Assembly: GCF_029223885.1 (NCBI RefSeq)
Contig: NZ_CP119409.1
Span: 4,144,501-4,208,500 of the forward strand
Direction: 5' to 3'
Length of the DNA stretch: 64,000 nucleotides
From: Pararhizobium gei
Lineage (GTDB): Bacteria; Pseudomonadota; Alphaproteobacteria; Rhizobiales; Rhizobiaceae
The notes beneath the pieces were generated by a model, which worked only from the letters and a program-made list of their open reading frames with translations, was not told the DNA's origin and did not search any database. Below, piece by piece: positions 7,880 to 16,154 of the stretch. Both the position numbers and the translations under genes were made by a program. The first letter of the stretch is position 1. Each line of letters opens with the position of its first letter.

Positions 7880-9478
7880 ATGACTTTGGCGAAAATCAAC
7901 CTCCGCACAGCGGCACTGCTCGCGTCGTTCATCGTCGGCGCAAGCCCGGCACTCGCAGAAACCGTGCTTCACCGCGGCAATGCCGGAGAGCCTCAGACGC
8001 TTGACCAGGCCCACACCTCGATCAATATCGAGGAGTTCATCCTCAAGGATCTCTACGAGGGCCTCACCATTTATGATGCCGCCGGCCAAGTTGTGCCGGG
8101 CACTGCCGAAAGCTGGGAATTGTCCAGCGACGGCCTGGTCTACACCTTCAAGCTGCGCGCCGACGCCAAGTGGTCGGATGGTTCTCCGGTCACCGCCGGG
8201 GACTTTGTCTTCTCGCTCCAGCGCGTCGAGGATCCGAAGACAGCGGCCGGCTATGCCAATATCCTTTTCCCGATCAAGAATGCCGAAAAGGTCAACAAGG
8301 GCGAAGTTCCGGTGGATCAGCTGGGTGTGAAAGCCGTCGATGAAAAGACGCTGGAAATCACCCTTGAACGTCCGACACCCTTTTTCCTCGAATTGCTCGC
8401 GCATCAGACCGCCCTGCCGGTTTCCAAGGCAAGCGTCGAAAAGAACGGCGCCGATTTCGTCAAGCCCGGCGTCATGGTGTCTAACGGTGCCTACAAGCTT
8501 GTCGCCCATACGCCGAACGACAGCCTGACCGTCGAGAAGAACCCCAGTCACTGGGATGCGGCCAACGTCAAGATCGACAAGGTTATCTTCTACCCGATCG
8601 ATGACCAGGCAGCCTCCGTCCGCCGGTTCGAAGCCAAGGAAATGGATCTCGCCTATAATTTCTCGGCCGACCAGCTGGAGCGGCTACGCAAGTCCTACGG
8701 CGCGCAGGTGCATGTATCGCCGACGCTTGCGACATATTATTACGCCTTCGACACGCGCCAGGAGCCCTATAGCGACGTGCGCGTTCGCCGTGCCCTCTCC
8801 ATGGCCGTCGATCGCGACTTCCTGGCCAAGGAAATCTATTCCGGCTCGCAGCTGCCATCCTATTCCATGGTGCCGCCGGGCATGGCGAGCTATGGCGATC
8901 CGGCAAAGGCCGATTTCGCCGACAAGTCGCAACTCGACCGCGAGGACGAAGCGCTGAAGCTCATGAAGGAAGCCGGCTACGGCGAAGGCGGCAAGCCGCT
9001 CGACATCGAGATCCGCTACAACACCAACCCGAACCACGAGCGCGTGGCGACAGCCGTCGCCGACATGTGGAAGAACACCTTTGGCGCCAAGGTGTCGATG
9101 GTCAATCTCGATGTCTCCTCGCACTACGCCTATCTGCAGGAAGGCGGCAAGTTCAACGTTGCCCGCGCCGGCTGGGTTGCCGACTATGCCGATGCCGAAA
9201 ACTTCCTTGCGCTCAGTGTATCGACCAACAAGACCTTCAATTACGGCCATTTCGAAAACAAGGATTTCGATGCCTTGATGAAGAAGTCCTACGAGGAGAC
9301 CGACCCGGCCGCACGCTCCAAAACCCTTCATGAAGCCGAGGCGCTGATGATGAAGGAACAGCCGGTGGCTCCATTCCTCACCCAGGCCGATCTCTGGCTC
9401 GTCTCCGACAAGGTGAAGGGTTGGCAGGATAACGCCGTCAACGCGCATCTCAGCCGCTTCCTGAGCGTTTCCGAGTAA
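7880..9478 (+). CDS. oppA: Oligopeptide ABC transporter substrate-binding protein (OppA-like)
   Basis: A 532-residue periplasmic binding protein (SBP_bac_5). Residues 1-26 form a Sec signal peptide ending in SPALA, consistent with periplasmic export. The body contains the family stretches LRADAKWSDGSPVTAGDFVF (about 93) and RVRRALSMAVDRDFLAKEIY (about 302). The region around DFVFSLQRVEDPKTA resembles enterobacterial OppA more than DppA, so oligopeptides are the likely ligand. It is the first gene of a complete importer operon oppA-B-C-DF. A 33-base hairpin follows the stop, which would favour higher OppA than membrane-component levels. Confidence 0.9.
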   Translation: MTLAKINLRTAALLASFIVGASPALAETVLHRGNAGEPQTLDQAHTSINIEEFILKDLYEGLTIYDAAGQVVPGTAESWELSSDGLVYTFKLRADAKWSDGSPVTAGDFVFSLQRVEDPKTAAGYANILFPIKNAEKVNKGEVPVDQLGVKAVDEKTLEITLERPTPFFLELLAHQTALPVSKASVEKNGADFVKPGVMVSNGAYKLVAHTPNDSLTVEKNPSHWDAANVKIDKVIFYPIDDQAASVRRFEAKEMDLAYNFSADQLERLRKSYGAQVHVSPTLATYYYAFDTRQEPYSDVRVRRALSMAVDRDFLAKEIYSGSQLPSYSMVPPGMASYGDPAKADFADKSQLDREDEALKLMKEAGYGEGGKPLDIEIRYNTNPNHERVATAVADMWKNTFGAKVSMVNLDVSSHYAYLQEGGKFNVARAGWVADYADAENFLALSVSTNKTFNYGHFENKDFDALMKKSYEETDPAARSKTLHEAEALMMKEQPVAPFLTQADLWLVSDKVKGWQDNAVNAHLSRFLSVSE

Positions 9479-9486
9479 CGGATTTC

Positions 9487-9519
9487 TGACGCGCGGCCGC
9501 TGTTGGCTGCCGCGCGTCA
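9487..9519 (+). promoter_or_regulatory. Intercistronic hairpin between oppA and oppB
   Basis: A perfect 11-bp inverted repeat (TGACGCGCGGC / GCCGCGCGTCA) with an 11-base loop occupies most of the 59-base gap between oppA and oppB. There is no T-run, so it is more likely an mRNA-stabilising or partial-attenuation structure, as commonly seen after binding-protein genes, than a full terminator. Confidence 0.6.
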
Positions 9520-9537
9520 CGGTCAGAGAGCAAAACC

Positions 9538-10461
9538 ATGATCTCCTTTGTCCTGCGCCGCCTTGCGAGCGCCGTGCCGACCCTGTTCATCGTCGTCACG
9601 ATTTCCTTCTTCCTGATGCGCTTCGCTCCGGGCGGGCCTTTCAATCTCGAACGGCCGCTACCGCCGCAGACGATGGCGAACCTGATGGCGACCTACCATC
9701 TCGACCAGCCGCTGTGGAGCCAGTATCTTTCCTATATCGGCAATGCAGTGACCGGCGATTTCGGGCCGAGCTACATCTACAAGGACAATACGGTCGCCGA
9801 ACTGATCGCCAAGGGCCTGCCCTATTCGATGGAACTCGGGTTCTACGCGCTGCTTCTGGCCTTGATCGGCGGGGTGCTGACCGGCACGATCGCGGCGCTT
9901 CGGCAGAACAGTGCCGTCGATTTCCTGGTCATGTCGGTCTCGACCGTCGGCGTTACCGTGCCGAACTTTGTTGTCGGCCCTGTGCTGACGCTCGTCTTCG
10001 CGATCACGCTGGCCTGGCTTCCTGCCGGCAGCTGGGGGGACGGTTCGCTGCGCTTCCTGATCCTGCCGATGATCGCGCTCGCCCTGCCGCAGCTTGCAGT
10101 CTTTGCCCGGCTGACGCGCGGCTCGATGATCGAGGCGCTGCATACCGACCATATCCGGACCGCCCGCGCCTATGGCCTTCCGTCGCGCGTCGTCGTCGTC
10201 ACCCATGCGATGCGGGCGGCGATGCTGCCGGTCGTTTCCTATCTCGCACCCGCCGCCGCCGCCCTGCTCACCGGCTCGGCCGTCGTCGAGACGATCTTCA
10301 CCATTCCCGGCGTCGGCCGGTACTTCGTGCTGGGTGCGATCAATCGCGACTATACGCTGGTCATGGGAACCGTGGTGCTGATCGCCATCTTCGTCATCGT
10401 TTTCAATCTTCTGGTCGACATTCTCTACGGCCTGCTCGATCCGAGGGTTCGCCATGACTGA
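9538..10461 (+). CDS. oppB: Oligopeptide ABC transporter permease OppB
   Basis: A 307-residue inner-membrane permease (BPD_transp_1) with the OppB/DppB pattern. The first membrane span (about 9-30) is followed by the FAPGGPFNLERPLP periplasmic segment, then five further spans. The cytoplasmic EAA coupling loop (about 200-220, HIRTARAYGLPSRVVV) contacts the ATPase. The C-terminus FNLLVDILYGLLDPRVRHD is typical of OppB. The stop overlaps the oppC start by 8 bases, so the two permeases are translationally coupled. Confidence 0.93.
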   Translation: MISFVLRRLASAVPTLFIVVTISFFLMRFAPGGPFNLERPLPPQTMANLMATYHLDQPLWSQYLSYIGNAVTGDFGPSYIYKDNTVAELIAKGLPYSMELGFYALLLALIGGVLTGTIAALRQNSAVDFLVMSVSTVGVTVPNFVVGPVLTLVFAITLAWLPAGSWGDGSLRFLILPMIALALPQLAVFARLTRGSMIEALHTDHIRTARAYGLPSRVVVVTHAMRAAMLPVVSYLAPAAAALLTGSAVVETIFTIPGVGRYFVLGAINRDYTLVMGTVVLIAIFVIVFNLLVDILYGLLDPRVRHD

Positions 10462-11581
10462 TATCGTCACAACCCCGCTGCCGCACGAGACTGCAAGCCG
10501 AAGCCTGTTTCAGCTCGCCACCCTGCGTTTTCGCCGAAACCGCGCCGCCATGGCCGGTTGCGTCATGCTGACGCTGATTGCCCTGTTCTCGTTCCTCGGA
10601 CCCTATTTCATCAGCCATGGCTACGATCAGGTTTTTCCATCCTATGTCTCGATCCCGCCGAGCCTTGAGCCGCGGCCCGACGCGTCGAGCCTGCAGGAGG
10701 TGATGGAGAGCGTTGCCTCCCGCGCGCGCGTCGATCTGAAGGAATTCGCCGTTGAGGGTCAGGCCTTCACGGCCACCGTGACATCGGCCTCACCGATCGA
10801 TCCCCGCACGACCCGCTATTTCGACCGCGCCAACGAATTCGACAATACCCAGGTCACCGCCACCGAAGACGCTGGTAAGACACTGAAACTGGCCGGCAAC
10901 GTATCCCGGGAATATTTTCTGTTCGGCACCGATTCCAACGGCCGTGACCTCATGGCGCGGGTCATGCTTGGCGGCCAGATCTCGATTGCCGTCGGCCTGC
11001 TCGCCAGTCTCGTCTCGCTCTCGATCGGCGTTCTCTACGGCGCAACCTCCGGCTATATCGGCGGCCGCGTCGACAATGTCATGATGCGATTCGTCGAAAT
11101 TCTCTATTCGCTACCCTTCGTCTTCCTCGTCGTGGTCCTGGTCGTCTTTTTCGGCCGCTCCTTCGTCCTGATCTTCCTCGTCATTGGTGCGGTAGAATGG
11201 CTTGATATGGCCCGCATCGTGCGCGGCCAGACGCTGGCACTGAAACGGCGCGAGTTCATCGGTGCCGCGCAGGCGTTGGGTCTGACCGACTGGCAGATCA
11301 TCCGCCGCCATATCATTCCCAATACCATCGGGCCCGTCGTGGTCTTCGTCACCGTCGTCGTGCCGAAGGTGATCCTGCTCGAAAGCTTCCTGTCCTTCCT
11401 CGGACTGGGCGTGCAGGCGCCTCTGACCAGCTGGGGCGCGCTGATTGCCGAAGGCGCCAACAATATCCAGTCGGCACCCTGGCTTTTGATCTTCCCGGCG
11501 ATCTTCTTCGTGCTCACCCTGTTCTCGCTCAATTTCGCCGGCGACGGCCTGCGCGATGCGCTCGATCCGAAGGACCGCTGA
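10454..11581 (+). CDS. oppC: Oligopeptide ABC transporter permease OppC (extended periplasmic insert)
   Basis: A 375-residue permease, longer than the roughly 300 residues usual for OppC. The extra length is an insert of about 90 residues between the first membrane span (about 30-52) and the FLFGTDSNGRDLMARV motif (about 156). It is predicted periplasmic and rich in charged and Thr residues. After it come the normal OppC spans, the EAA loop (REFIGAAQALGLTDWQII, about 271) and the conserved end FNFAGDGLRDALDPKDR. The insert may shape docking with OppA; that is inference. It pairs with OppB upstream and the fused ATPase downstream. Confidence 0.92.
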   Translation: MTDIVTTPLPHETASRSLFQLATLRFRRNRAAMAGCVMLTLIALFSFLGPYFISHGYDQVFPSYVSIPPSLEPRPDASSLQEVMESVASRARVDLKEFAVEGQAFTATVTSASPIDPRTTRYFDRANEFDNTQVTATEDAGKTLKLAGNVSREYFLFGTDSNGRDLMARVMLGGQISIAVGLLASLVSLSIGVLYGATSGYIGGRVDNVMMRFVEILYSLPFVFLVVVLVVFFGRSFVLIFLVIGAVEWLDMARIVRGQTLALKRREFIGAAQALGLTDWQIIRRHIIPNTIGPVVVFVTVVVPKVILLESFLSFLGLGVQAPLTSWGALIAEGANNIQSAPWLLIFPAIFFVLTLFSLNFAGDGLRDALDPKDR

Positions 11582-11582
11582 C

Positions 11583-13184
11583 ATGACTGATACACGGGAA
11601 ACAATTCTCGCTGTCCGAGACCTTAAAGTGTCCTTTTCGACACCGGACGGAACGGTGCAGGCGGTCAAGGGCATCGATCTCGACATCAAGGCCGGCGAAA
11701 CCCTGGCCGTGGTGGGCGAGAGCGGGTCCGGCAAGAGCCAGACGATGATGGGCATCATGGGACTGCTTGCCTCCAACGGAACCGTTGCCGGCTCGGCCAG
11801 ATATCGCGGACAGGAACTGGTGGGGCTGCCTGCAAAGGCACTCAACAGCGTGCGAGGCGCAAAGATCACCATGATCTTCCAGGAGCCGATGACCTCTCTC
11901 GACCCGCTCTACACGATCGGACGGCAGATCGCCGAACCGATCGTCCACCATCGCGGCGGCACGTTCAAGCAGGCGCGTGCCCGCGTGCTGGAACTCCTCG
12001 AACTGGTTGGCATTCCCGATCCGGGACGGCGGATCGACAGCTACCCGCATGAAATGTCCGGCGGTCAGCGCCAGCGCGTCATGATCGCCATGGCGCTGGC
12101 CAACGAGCCCGACATCCTGATTGCCGACGAGCCGACCACGGCGCTCGACGTCACCATCCAGGCGCAGATCCTTGATCTGCTCAAGACCCTGCAAGCGAAA
12201 TTCGGCATGGCGGTGGTGCTGATCACCCATGATCTCGGCATCGTTCGCCATTTTGCGAACCGTGTCGCCGTTATGCGCCGGGGCGAAGTGGTTGAGACCG
12301 GAACAACCGAGGAAATCTTCGAGCGGCCTCAGGCCGACTATACGAAGATGCTGCTTGCCGCCGAACCGAACGGCCGCAAGGACGCACCGGCGGAGAATGC
12401 CCCGACCATGCTGGAGGGCATACATGTCGCGGTAGACTACGCGACAGGCGGCGGACTTTTCGGCAAGCCGGCAGGCGTCTTCCGGGCCGTCGATGGCGTG
12501 AGCATCCGCCTGCGGGAGGGACAGACCATCGGGATCGTCGGTGAGTCCGGCTCCGGAAAATCGACGCTCGGCCGGGCCTTGCTCCGGCTGATACCAAGCA
12601 CCGGGCGCTACAGGTTCGGCGCAACCAATATTTCCGATTTCGACCGGTCAGCCATGCGACCCCTGCGGCGTCAGCTGCAGCTCGTCTTTCAGGACCCCTA
12701 CGGCTCGCTGTCGCCGCGCCAGACTGTCGGCGAAATCATCACCGAGGGTCTCTATGTTCACGAACCGCAACTCGGTCGAGCCGAACGGGATCGAAGGGCT
12801 ATTGAGGCGCTGAGGGAGGTCAGGCTCGATCCGGCTGCCCGCAACCGCTATCCCCACGAATTTTCGGGCGGCCAGCGGCAGCGCATCGCGATTGCAAGGG
12901 CGATCATTCTCAAGCCGAAGGTCGTCATTCTGGACGAGCCGACCTCTGCGCTCGACCGCTCCGTCCAGGGCCAGGTCATCGACCTGCTGCGCGACCTGCA
13001 GAAAGCCCACGGCCTCTCCTATATCTTCATCAGCCACGATCTGGCCGTGATAAAGGCCATGTCGGACTATGTGATCGTCATGAAGAACGGCACCATCGTC
13101 GAGGAGGGCCGGACGGACGAAATCTTCGATACACCCCGGGAAGCTTATACACAGACGTTGATGAAAGCTGCTTTTACCGCGTGA
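11583..13184 (+). CDS. oppDF: Oligopeptide ABC transporter ATPase, OppD-OppF fusion
   Basis: One 533-residue polypeptide carries two complete ABC ATPase domains. Domain 1 (about 1-255) has Walker A GESGSGKS, signature MSGGQRQRV and Walker [13 protein letters not shown]. Domain 2 (about 275-530) has Walker [10 protein letters not shown], signature FSGGQRQRI and Walker [12 protein letters not shown]. Both have a histidine switch (LITHD, FISHD). Separate OppD and OppF subunits normally pair, so the fusion alone can power the OppB-OppC channel. The ATG at 11583 lies one base after the oppC stop. Confidence 0.93.
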   Translation: MTDTRETILAVRDLKVSFSTPDGTVQAVKGIDLDIKAGETLAVVGESGSGKSQTMMGIMGLLASNGTVAGSARYRGQELVGLPAKALNSVRGAKITMIFQEPMTSLDPLYTIGRQIAEPIVHHRGGTFKQARARVLELLELVGIPDPGRRIDSYPHEMSGGQRQRVMIAMALANEPDILIADEPTTALDVTIQAQILDLLKTLQAKFGMAVVLITHDLGIVRHFANRVAVMRRGEVVETGTTEEIFERPQADYTKMLLAAEPNGRKDAPAENAPTMLEGIHVAVDYATGGGLFGKPAGVFRAVDGVSIRLREGQTIGIVGESGSGKSTLGRALLRLIPSTGRYRFGATNISDFDRSAMRPLRRQLQLVFQDPYGSLSPRQTVGEIITEGLYVHEPQLGRAERDRRAIEALREVRLDPAARNRYPHEFSGGQRQRIAIARAIILKPKVVILDEPTSALDRSVQGQVIDLLRDLQKAHGLSYIFISHDLAVIKAMSDYVIVMKNGTIVEEGRTDEIFDTPREAYTQTLMKAAFTA

Positions 13185-13250
13185 TGCCGAGTTGAACCAA
13201 AAGGATAGACAAGCGTTGAGCAGCTGTAACGCTGATGACGGAGACCTGAG

Positions 13251-13436
13251 ATGACAATTCCACCCGACCCTCTTCCAGACGTGCCTGGCGTACCACCCCT
13301 CGGTCAGCCCGATCCGCCGATCGGAGAACCTGAGCCAGATCGTCTGCCGGACGAAGATCCTGTTCCCAATCCGGATGAAAACCCGCAGCCGCCCCAGTAT
13401 GTCGGGCCGCTCGATGCACTTCGCGATCTGAGTTAG
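13251..13436 (+). CDS. Small proline-rich protein
   Basis: A 61-residue, very acidic protein with about one third proline (PDP, PEPD, PNPDE patterns) and no membrane span or recognised domain. A good ribosome site (GGAGA, then 7 bases) precedes the ATG, which supports translation. Small Pro/Asp/Glu-rich proteins of this kind are common in rhizobia, with no known function. It follows the opp operon by 66 bases on the same strand, but nothing ties it to peptide transport. Confidence 0.55.
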   Translation: MTIPPDPLPDVPGVPPLGQPDPPIGEPEPDRLPDEDPVPNPDENPQPPQYVGPLDALRDLS

Positions 13437-13556
13437 GACAAATCGTCGGGCAGGCGCGAGGTTTGACGATCCGTCAATCGCAATCCCAGTGGGCGATTTT
13501 TTAGCTTTGCTTCATTTTTATAGCCGATAGTCTCCGCTTGGGAGGAGACAACTGCG

Positions 13557-15512
13557 ATGCGCGGGCGACTGAAAGCATTTTTTGCCGTCGATGAAAGCAA
13601 TCCTGCTTTGATTCAGGCACAACACGCCGCGTTTTCACAGCAGATCCCGCTCCTTTATTTCATGCTGCTGACCAACACGGTGGCATTGTCTCTGACACAC
13701 CTGAATTCCGCGCCGCGGTATTTGACGGTCTATATTCCGGCGATGCTTGGCATTGCATGCATCATCCGCGTGTCGATGTGGTGGCGAACACGCTTGCGGG
13801 TGATCAGTGATCGGATGGCTGCGGCTCGTCTCCGCTCCACGATCAGGCTTGCGGGCATTCTCGGTTGCAGCTTCACCGCATGGGCCCTCGCTCTCTTTCC
13901 TTACAGCGAAGGACTGGCCCGGGTTCACGTGGCCTTCTACATGGCCGTGACGGTCATCGGCTGCATCTTCTGCCTGATGCATCTCCGCTCGGCAGCCTTG
14001 CTGGTGACGGCCATTGTTCTGACACCCTTCACGCTGTTCTTCGCTTTGACCGGCGAGCCGGTTTTCCAGGCGATTGCGATCAACATGGTGCTTGTCGCAG
14101 CGTCGATGATATACATTCTCTTGACCCATTATCGCGACTTCGTCGATCTGATCGAATCTCAGAAGGCACTCACCGCCAAACAGGAGGAAACGCAAAAGCT
14201 GAGCGATGAAAATCGCAGGCTTGCCAATATCGACAGCCTGACGGGCCTCGCCAACCGCCGGCGCTTTCAGGACGAGTTCCATGTGCGCATTGAGGCCGCA
14301 GCGCAGCATCATGAGCGCCTGGCCATCGGCATCATCGATCTTGATGGCTTCAAACCCGTCAACGACGCCTTTGGCCATGCAGTCGGCGATGCCGTGCTGA
14401 TCGAGGCAGGCAGCCGGCTGAAAACCTTCGAGAACGAGGGCGTTTTTGCTGCACGTCTCGGCGGAGACGAGTTCGGTCTGATCGTAAAAACGGGAGACAA
14501 CATTGCCCTGACGGAGTTGGGGCAGCGAATATGCCATATGTTGCATGTTCCCTGCCACGTGCGCGGCATATCGGCAAAGGTTGCGGGCTCTCTCGGTTTC
14601 GCTGTTTTTCCCGATGCCGGGACACAGGCGTCTGTGCTGTTCGAACGCGCGGATTTTGCACTTTACCACGCAAAAGAGCATCACCGCGGCCAAGTCGTGG
14701 TTTTTTCCGAGCACCATGAAAGTGAAATCACCCGTCTCAGCCGTATTCAGCAGGAATTGCAGAACGCCGAGTTCGAACGGGAGCTCAAGGTCGTCTTTCA
14801 GCCTTTTGTCGATATGGACACGAGCAGGGTCATCGGGTTTGAAGCACTCGCACGATGGCACAGTCCCGCACTCGGCGCCGTCCGGCCTGATATTTTCATT
14901 CCGGTTGCCGAGCGTTGCGGGATCATTGCTGCCATGACGCCGGTGCTTTTCGAAAAAGCACTGCAAACCGCCGTCCAGTGGCCTGCAGATACCCGGCTCT
15001 CCTTCAATCTGTCCACAAAGGACATCATGTCTGAAAAGACGGTCTCCGCGCTGATCGATATACTTTCAACGAGCGGCTTTGATCCATCCGCGCTGGATTT
15101 CGAAGTGACGGAAACCAGCGTCATGTCGAACTTTTCGCTCGCGCTGGAGAATCTCGACCGGTTGACCGCGACCGGAGCCGGAATTGCGCTGGACGATTTT
15201 GGTGTTGGGCAGTCCAGTCTCGGCTACGTGCATCGGTTGCCGCTGCGCAAGGTCAAGATCGATCGAAGCTTCGTGGTCGATATCTGCACGAACATCTTCA
15301 GCCAGAGCATTGTAAGGACGATCGTCGACCTCTCCCGCAATATCGGCTGCACCTGTATTGTCGAGGGCATGGAGACAGCGGAACAGGCGCTTCTGCTGCG
15401 CAGCCTCGGCTGTCGCGTCATGCAGGGTTATTATTTCGGCAGGCCGATGGACGGACCGGATACTTTCTTACGCCTGGGTATGTCCCACCCTTCGGCGGCA
15501 CTGGCCTTATAG
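13557..15512 (+). CDS. Membrane-bound GGDEF-EAL cyclic-di-GMP enzyme
   Basis: A 651-residue protein with about six N-terminal membrane spans (residues 30-200), a short coiled linker (about 205-225), a GGDEF domain with the intact motif GGDEF (about 302-306) and an EAL domain starting at EALARW (about 429). EAL active-site positions look complete: EALAR, FNLS, FEVTET, DDFGVG (usually DDFGTG), VKID, VEGMET and QGYYFG. The RxxD product-inhibition site before GGDEF is absent, the corresponding residues being NEGV. It may make and/or degrade cyclic di-GMP, and the preserved EAL residues favour phosphodiesterase activity. The surrounding polysaccharide genes are a plausible output, but this link is inference. 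Confidence 0.93.
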   Translation: MRGRLKAFFAVDESNPALIQAQHAAFSQQIPLLYFMLLTNTVALSLTHLNSAPRYLTVYIPAMLGIACIIRVSMWWRTRLRVISDRMAAARLRSTIRLAGILGCSFTAWALALFPYSEGLARVHVAFYMAVTVIGCIFCLMHLRSAALLVTAIVLTPFTLFFALTGEPVFQAIAINMVLVAASMIYILLTHYRDFVDLIESQKALTAKQEETQKLSDENRRLANIDSLTGLANRRRFQDEFHVRIEAAAQHHERLAIGIIDLDGFKPVNDAFGHAVGDAVLIEAGSRLKTFENEGVFAARLGGDEFGLIVKTGDNIALTELGQRICHMLHVPCHVRGISAKVAGSLGFAVFPDAGTQASVLFERADFALYHAKEHHRGQVVVFSEHHESEITRLSRIQQELQNAEFERELKVVFQPFVDMDTSRVIGFEALARWHSPALGAVRPDIFIPVAERCGIIAAMTPVLFEKALQTAVQWPADTRLSFNLSTKDIMSEKTVSALIDILSTSGFDPSALDFEVTETSVMSNFSLALENLDRLTATGAGIALDDFGVGQSSLGYVHRLPLRKVKIDRSFVVDICTNIFSQSIVRTIVDLSRNIGCTCIVEGMETAEQALLLRSLGCRVMQGYYFGRPMDGPDTFLRLGMSHPSAALAL

Positions 15513-15693
15513 GTTGAAAGTCCGAAGCGCAGCCAACAACCATCAACCACGCAGCCGGACAGCAAACAAGGCTCACGCAAGCTCGACTATGGATAACGGT
15601 CCGGCCTGCAGAACTGAATGAGCGCGCCGACCCGTTGCCTGAACCCGCAACCCGCTCAGCCAGTCGCAGATCACATGCTCGATGGAGGGTTCC

Positions 15694-15948
15694 ATGTTTC
15701 AGCCACTCGACGGAAATGCAGCGCTTGAGGCGGAGGATCTCAACCTTCTGCAAAGCTTCCTTGAAGCCTGGTGCGAGGAAAATGCTGCCGACATTCGCAG
15801 CGAAGCCGCGAGCGAGGTCGCAGCCGGGCTCATCGCCTGGTATCAGTCCGGCGTCAGCGACCGCATCCGGTTGCAGGCTATGTTCAAGGATGACGTGGTT
15901 CTGACCGACCGCATCGATACCCTGCTTTGGGAACTGTCGGCGCTCTGA
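15694..15948 (+). CDS. Small acidic orphan protein
   Basis: An 84-residue acidic, probably helical soluble protein (segments LNLLQSFLEAWCEEN and AASEVAAGLIAWYQSG). The ATG at 15694 is preferred over an ATG 12 bases earlier because a GGAGGG ribosome site sits 4 bases before it. No domain is recognised. It stands alone, 181 bases after the GGDEF-EAL gene and 206 bases before the polysaccharide locus. Confidence 0.6.
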   Translation: MFQPLDGNAALEAEDLNLLQSFLEAWCEENAADIRSEAASEVAAGLIAWYQSGVSDRIRLQAMFKDDVVLTDRIDTLLWELSAL

Positions 15949-16154
15949 ATCCCGGATGTTATAACGGCTTGTCAGGCAATCAATGTCCGAACAACTGCAA
16001 CGACCGCGTCGCCTGATCGTCAGCGGCTCGCCTTTACAAATTGTCAAACCGGTCCCATTTTGCATCGCCTCCAAGCAATGCTATCGGCAGGTACACGCAA
16101 CATAATTTTGAACCTGCGGGCGCAGGTCAATGCTATCACAGCACTGGAAGCCTC

